NCBI GenBank assembly: GCA_963677695.2
Contig: CAXXUJ010000001.1
Location: forward strand, 1,426,001 to 1,490,000
Source: SABI01 sp963677695
GTDB lineage: Bacteria; Spirochaetota; Spirochaetia; Sphaerochaetales; Sphaerochaetaceae
Direction: 5' to 3'
DNA length: 64,000 bases
Below, piece by piece: positions 60,746 through 64,000 of this stretch. A program made the position numbers and the translations under genes. The notes under the pieces are model-generated. The model made no database searches. It was given only the letters and a program-made list of their open reading frames with translations, and was not told where the DNA came from. Numbering within the stretch: the stretch's first letter is position 1; each line of letters begins with the position of its first letter.

Positions 60746-61166
60746 AGCGCTGCCATACATCAAGAAACTGCTGAAGTACCTTGTTCCTGCCCTGATTGTG
60801 CTGGTGACGGTGATGTCCTTCCTTCCACCCTCAAAAGTTCCTTCAACCTTCCATTTTTTCCCCCACGAGGATAAGATTCTCCATGCAGGAGCCTATTTCA
60901 TCATCGCTTTCATTATGATGCTCGCTTTTGCCAAAGGCGTGCACCTTGATGACCTGAAAGCCTTTCTAAAGATGAATAGAAGAACAGCGGTGGTGACGGC
61001 AGTCTCTCTTGCTCTGCTCGGAGGAATCATTGAGGTGCTTCAGCCCTACGCCGGGAGAGCGATGGAAATCCTTGATCTGTGCGCTGACATTGGAGGGGCG
61101 CTGCTCGGAATAGCAGCGGCTCTGTGTATTCTGAGAACTGTCATCAGGAGGATGATTGATGCATAA
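60738..61166 (+). CDS. VanZ-like membrane protein
   Basis: This 142-residue protein has four hydrophobic helices and the VanZ-like pattern: DKILHAGAYFIIAF near residue 45, GGIIEVLQPYAGRAMEILDLCADIGGALLG near 95. VanZ proteins are linked to teicoplanin resistance in enterococci, but most family members have no established role. It overlaps the radical SAM gene by eight bases at its start and the fumarase alpha gene by eight at its end. Confidence 0.88.
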   Translation: MNRALPYIKKLLKYLVPALIVLVTVMSFLPPSKVPSTFHFFPHEDKILHAGAYFIIAFIMMLAFAKGVHLDDLKAFLKMNRRTAVVTAVSLALLGGIIEVLQPYAGRAMEILDLCADIGGALLGIAAALCILRTVIRRMIDA

Positions 61167-62049
61167 AGACGAACTGAGAGAGCTTGGAATGAGAGTGAAA
61201 GAGGCAGTGCAGCACGCAGCTGTGAGACTCGAACCATCTCTCATGGCCGCCCTTGCCGAGATGAAAGCTTCGTATGAAGATCTGGAAAAGAAGAGTGAGA
61301 AAGGGACGAAAGCATATGGTCAGGTCTCCTCGAGTCATACGATGCTTACGATGATTCTCAATAACCTTGAAATTGCTTCAGAGAAGAAGCGTCCTATGTG
61401 TCAGGATACAGGGATGCTCATCGCTTTTGTCTCAATCGGTCCTGAATCTCCCTACACGATGCACCAGCTGAAGGAGGTGATCAGCTCCTCGGCTGAACAG
61501 GCTTTCATAGACGGCTCGTTCCGTTACTCTATCGTTGATGACCCTCTGTATGATAGAACGAATACGAAAAGCAACCTTCCTGTCCTCTTCCATTTCGATA
61601 CCTGTGAGGAAGGAAGGGGAGAGATCCATTTCATCCTCAAGGGGTTTGGAAGTGAGAACTGCAGTTTCCTTAAGATGTTCAATCCAACTTCCAGTGAGGA
61701 TGAGATTGTGAGTTTTATTGCCGAGTCGGTGAAGAGTTCGGGTGGAAAGCCGTGTCCTCCGGTTGTTCTCGGTGTCGGTATCGGAGCCTCTGCTGAGGGG
61801 AGCGCCTTGCTTGCCAAGAAGGCGCTGCTGCGTGATGTCGGTTCCCGCCATACAGATGCGAGGTATGCAGCTCTTGAGGAGAAGATCCTTCAGGCAGTGC
61901 AGAAAACAGGTGTCGGTCCTGGAGGGTTCGGTGGTCCGCTCACCGCTCTCGGTGTTTCAGTAGAGTACGCTCCAACCCATATCGCCGGACTGCCCGTTGC
62001 TCTTGCCATAAGCTGCTGGGCTGACAGAAAAGCCCACGTGACACTGTAA
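61159..62049 (+). CDS. Class I fumarate hydratase, alpha (N-terminal) subunit
   Basis: This 296-residue subunit carries the oxygen-sensitive [4Fe-4S] dehydratase site. It shows RPMCQDTGM with a cluster Cys (near residue 79), the GSENCSFLKMFNP segment near 164, and PCPPVVLGVGIG near 199. Together with the next gene it should interconvert fumarate and malate. The closely related L-tartrate dehydratase cannot be excluded. I chose the ATG at 61159, which has AGGAGG at seven bases; the TTG one codon earlier is less likely. Confidence 0.92.
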   Translation: MHKDELRELGMRVKEAVQHAAVRLEPSLMAALAEMKASYEDLEKKSEKGTKAYGQVSSSHTMLTMILNNLEIASEKKRPMCQDTGMLIAFVSIGPESPYTMHQLKEVISSSAEQAFIDGSFRYSIVDDPLYDRTNTKSNLPVLFHFDTCEEGRGEIHFILKGFGSENCSFLKMFNPTSSEDEIVSFIAESVKSSGGKPCPPVVLGVGIGASAEGSALLAKKALLRDVGSRHTDARYAALEEKILQAVQKTGVGPGGFGGPLTALGVSVEYAPTHIAGLPVALAISCWADRKAHVTL

Positions 62050-62060
62050 GGAGAGGATGA

Positions 62061-62582
62061 ATGAAAAAATCAATTACACTGCCGTTCAGTGAAGAAGAAA
62101 GAAAGTCTCTCAGGGTATATGATCAGCTTCTCCTTACCGGAAAGATCTATGTCGGTCGTGACCAGGTTCACTTGAGAATTGTAGGATCGATGGAAAAGGG
62201 GGAGGAACTTCCTGTTTCTCTTGAGGGGAGTATCATCTACTATATGGGGCCTGCACGGAAGAGAGAAGGGGACGTGATCGGTTCGTGCGGACCGACAACC
62301 AGTGCCCGTATGGATCCCTTCACCCCCGCCATCCTATCTCAAGGTGTTGATGCCATCATAGGGAAAGGGCCGAGGAATGAGAGTGTGGTGAGAGCAGTTG
62401 CTGAGCATGAGGCGCTTTACCTCACTGCGTTCGGAGGATGCGGTGCTCTCTATGCAGATACTGTCGTCTCCTCTCGTGTTGTTGCGTACGAAGATCTGGG
62501 ACCGGAGGCTCTTTTAGAGCTTGAAGTACGTGATTTTCCTGTAATTGTTGCCATTGACAGCACTGGAGAGTCAATATTCTGA
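62061..62582 (+). CDS. Class I fumarate hydratase, beta (C-terminal) subunit
   Basis: This 173-residue protein is the partner of the alpha subunit. Family motifs are GPTTSARMDPF near residue 77, the IIGKG loop near 97, and FGGCGALYA near 124. AAGGAGAGG precedes the ATG, 11 bases after the alpha stop. Split two-subunit fumarases of this class are usual in anaerobes and in some fermentative spirochaetes. As with the alpha subunit, tartrate dehydratase remains an alternative. Confidence 0.92.
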   Translation: MKKSITLPFSEEERKSLRVYDQLLLTGKIYVGRDQVHLRIVGSMEKGEELPVSLEGSIIYYMGPARKREGDVIGSCGPTTSARMDPFTPAILSQGVDAIIGKGPRNESVVRAVAEHEALYLTAFGGCGALYADTVVSSRVVAYEDLGPEALLELEVRDFPVIVAIDSTGESIF

Positions 62583-62597
62583 AAAAAAGGTAGACGG

Positions 62598-62660
62598 ATG
62601 AGTGATTCACCTCTACTATTGAATACCAGGTGGGGAAATACAGAGCTGGATGGAATCTAA
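62598..62660 (+). CDS. Possible 20-codon leader ORF before the FKBP gene
   Basis: A short frame beginning ATG AGT GAT TCA encodes 20 residues and ends in TAA at 62658-62660. The last A of that stop is the first base of the ATG of the FKBP lipoprotein gene (TAATG). AAAGG lies seven bases before its start. The FKBP gene has only a weak ribosome binding site of its own, so this ORF may deliver ribosomes by coupling or act as a leader peptide. No homology is recognised, and coincidence remains possible. Confidence 0.5.
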   Translation: MSDSPLLLNTRWGNTELDGI

Positions 62661-63508
62661 TGCGTAAACAGGCTTCATATATAGTGCAGAGCTTTGCAAT
62701 ATCTCTACTTCTTCTCCTCGTGACCACCGGTTGTTCCGGTGAGACCTCTCCCCAGGCTTCAGTTGATGCTGCCCCTGCAGTGGAAAACCCTCCCGTTCAG
62801 ACGACACCCGCCGCGCCTTCTGAGACCCCGGTAGAAGATGTTGCCTATCAGGATGAAGTCTCCTACTTCTATGGTCTTGAAACACCTCAGACACTTGATG
62901 AACGGTTCAGCTATGCGTACGGCTATATGCTGATGGAGAGCGCGAGCAAGGACCTTCCCTCACTTGATGCTTCCTATTTTCTCAGAGGTATCTATGATAG
63001 AGGAATAGCAGAGAGTGAGATGCTCACAGGCGAAGAACGAAGCACTGCGTTCTATGAATTCCAGACAAAACTGGTCAATGAGGCAAGTAAACAGCTTGAA
63101 GAACTTGCCTCGAAGAACCTTGAAGAGGCTGAGGGCTTCTTGAGCATGAACGGTGAGAAAGAGAGTGTCATGACGACCGAGAGCGGTCTTCAGTACGAAG
63201 TGATCACACCCTCAGAAGGAATTTCTCCACAGGAAGGAGATTCGGTCAAGGTCAATTATACTCTTACCTTCCTTGACGGAATGGAAGGAGACTCTTCGGT
63301 TCCCGGTATTCCGAGCACGTTCGGCCTTGACAACCTCATTCCCGGTTTCAAGGAAGGGTTGATGCTGATGGGTGAGGGGAGTTCGTATCGTTTCTATGTC
63401 CACCCCTCCCTCGGTTACGGCGAGGCAGGCAATTCACGTATTGAACCCAACACGCTCCTTATCTTCGATGTGAAGCTTGTCCAGGTAGTGAAGGCTAAAG
63501 CAGAATAG
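62660..63508 (+). CDS. FKBP-type peptidyl-prolyl isomerase lipoprotein
   Basis: This 282-residue protein has a lipoprotein signal (LLLLVTTGCSG, Cys25), a Pro/Ala-rich linker, and a helical Mip/FkpA-like N-terminal region (about residues 70-150, FSYAYGYMLME and later repeats). The FKBP domain (about 165-280) includes GLQYEVITPSEG, DSVKVNYTL, LIPGFKEGLMLMGEG and HPSLGYGEAG. It should help fold envelope proteins in the periplasm. I chose the ATG at 62660; a GTG at 62630 adds ten residues before the signal. The end overlaps the HAD gene on the other strand by 14 bases. Confidence 0.9.
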   Translation: MRKQASYIVQSFAISLLLLLVTTGCSGETSPQASVDAAPAVENPPVQTTPAAPSETPVEDVAYQDEVSYFYGLETPQTLDERFSYAYGYMLMESASKDLPSLDASYFLRGIYDRGIAESEMLTGEERSTAFYEFQTKLVNEASKQLEELASKNLEEAEGFLSMNGEKESVMTTESGLQYEVITPSEGISPQEGDSVKVNYTLTFLDGMEGDSSVPGIPSTFGLDNLIPGFKEGLMLMGEGSSYRFYVHPSLGYGEAGNSRIEPNTLLIFDVKLVQVVKAKAE

Positions 63509-64000
63509 GAATCAGTTCATCAAGAGAGTCGATTCTGTACGTATATGGAGGATCTGAAGGGATCTCCATTCCATACCTGTTGATCCATACACTGTCTATT
63601 CCTGCCCTTGCAGCCCCCTCTATATCACTGGAAAGTGAGTCTCCGACAACGAGAGGTTTTTTCGGCACAATTCCCCTCGCTTTCAGTTCCTTGAAGGTTT
63701 CTGTGAAGAACCGTATATCGGGTTTTACAAACCCGAGCTCCTCTGCAATTGCGACAAAGCTGAAAAACCGGGAGGTCCCGGTCGCCTCCACCCGTCCCTT
63801 CTGGACGGACGTGATTCCGTTGGTGACAATACTCATCGCTATCCCGAGATCCTCGATCTTCTTCAGTGTCTCAAGGGTGTCATCAAAGATATGATAACTC
63901 GTTCCCAGGTAATAGACATACCGCTGTGCGGTATGTTCAGCATCCTGGGTGACACCATAGAGATCAAAGAAGCGGGCAAAGCGTTCCACTTTCAGCTTCT
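63495..64000 (-). CDS. HAD-superfamily hydrolase, YjjG-like (5' end outside window)
   Basis: This is the C-terminal part of a HAD subfamily IA phosphatase. Motif II (IVTNGI, catalytic Thr), motif III Lys (FVKPDIRFF) and motif IV (VVGDSLSSDIEGA) are all present. The motif I DxD segment would lie beyond the window edge, because the frame stays open upstream of the GTG at 63989 to base 64000. The pattern of the cap region resembles YjjG nucleotidases, but substrate preference cannot be told. It converges on the FKBP gene with a 14-base overlap. Confidence 0.85.
   Translation of the reverse strand, partial: KLKVERFARFFDLYGVTQDAEHTAQRYVYYLGTSYHIFDDTLETLKKIEDLGIAMSIVTNGITSVQKGRVEATGTSRFFSFVAIAEELGFVKPDIRFFTETFKELKARGIVPKKPLVVGDSLSSDIEGAARAGIDSVWINRYGMEIPSDPPYTYRIDSLDELIPILL

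Overview
This is a gene-dense chromosomal stretch from a diderm, apparently fermentative bacterium. I favour Spirochaetota, perhaps Sphaerochaetaceae-like. The reasons are a base composition near 50% G+C by eye, many lipoproteins with loose lipoboxes, a patatin-Omp85 outer-membrane protein, an oxygen-sensitive class I fumarase pair, and a ferredoxin/H-cluster-like protein beside DRTGG and RsbW-like partners. The assignment is inference. I see no tRNA or rRNA gene, no CRISPR array, no insertion sequence, and no gene-free gap above about 240 bases.

Layout. 1-2367: 3' end of polA, coaE and a membrane-anchored protein with 13 tandem 9-residue repeats. 2434-3735: an MFS transporter on the minus strand. 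3838-6555: the EF-P beta-lysylation module, with epmB facing efp and epmA. 6640-23474: a long plus-strand run of mnmE, mnmG, rsmG, uppP, ftsK, a class IV aminotransferase, a DEAD-box helicase, an ABC exporter, plsC, an ECF vitamin-type transporter (fused ATPases, T, S) and guaA. 23552-27376: minus-strand DUF1576 membrane protein with a small partner, then an ABC ATPase, permease, YtrA-type GntR regulator and an overlooked 38-residue membrane peptide, with a 28-bp palindromic operator over the promoter. 27504-30847: an MFS transporter and a two-component system.

30818-39808 is an envelope-rich region: a large propeller-like lipoprotein, a DUF2156 protein, several signal-peptide or membrane proteins of unknown role, pepT, and a coupled pair ending in an LPP20-like lipoprotein. 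Then come glpQ and nfo (minus), an M16C protease (plus), and the DRTGG / RsbW-like ATPase / H-cluster-like iron-sulfur trio (minus). 46738-53349 runs glpK, cdaA, ybbR-like, acpS, truA, family 4 UDG and priA. A BspA-type LRR plus TPR lipoprotein (minus) is followed by def, fmt, patatin-Omp85, TIGR01212-type radical SAM, VanZ-like, fumarase alpha and beta, a possible 20-codon leader ORF, an FKBP lipoprotein and a truncated HAD phosphatase.

Themes. Many genes are translationally coupled through ATGA, GTGA or TGATG overlaps. Normal starts carry clear Shine-Dalgarno sequences, but several genes (epmA, mnmE, def, the DEAD-box helicase, a small membrane protein) lack one and have a -10-like box 6-8 bases before the ATG, suggesting leaderless transcripts. 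Four convergent pairs overlap tail to tail with no visible terminator. The best leads for something undescribed are the leaderless set, the non-catalytic-looking H-cluster protein with its two partners, the 38-residue peptide of the GntR-ABC operon, and the TAATG-coupled leader ORF before the FKBP gene.
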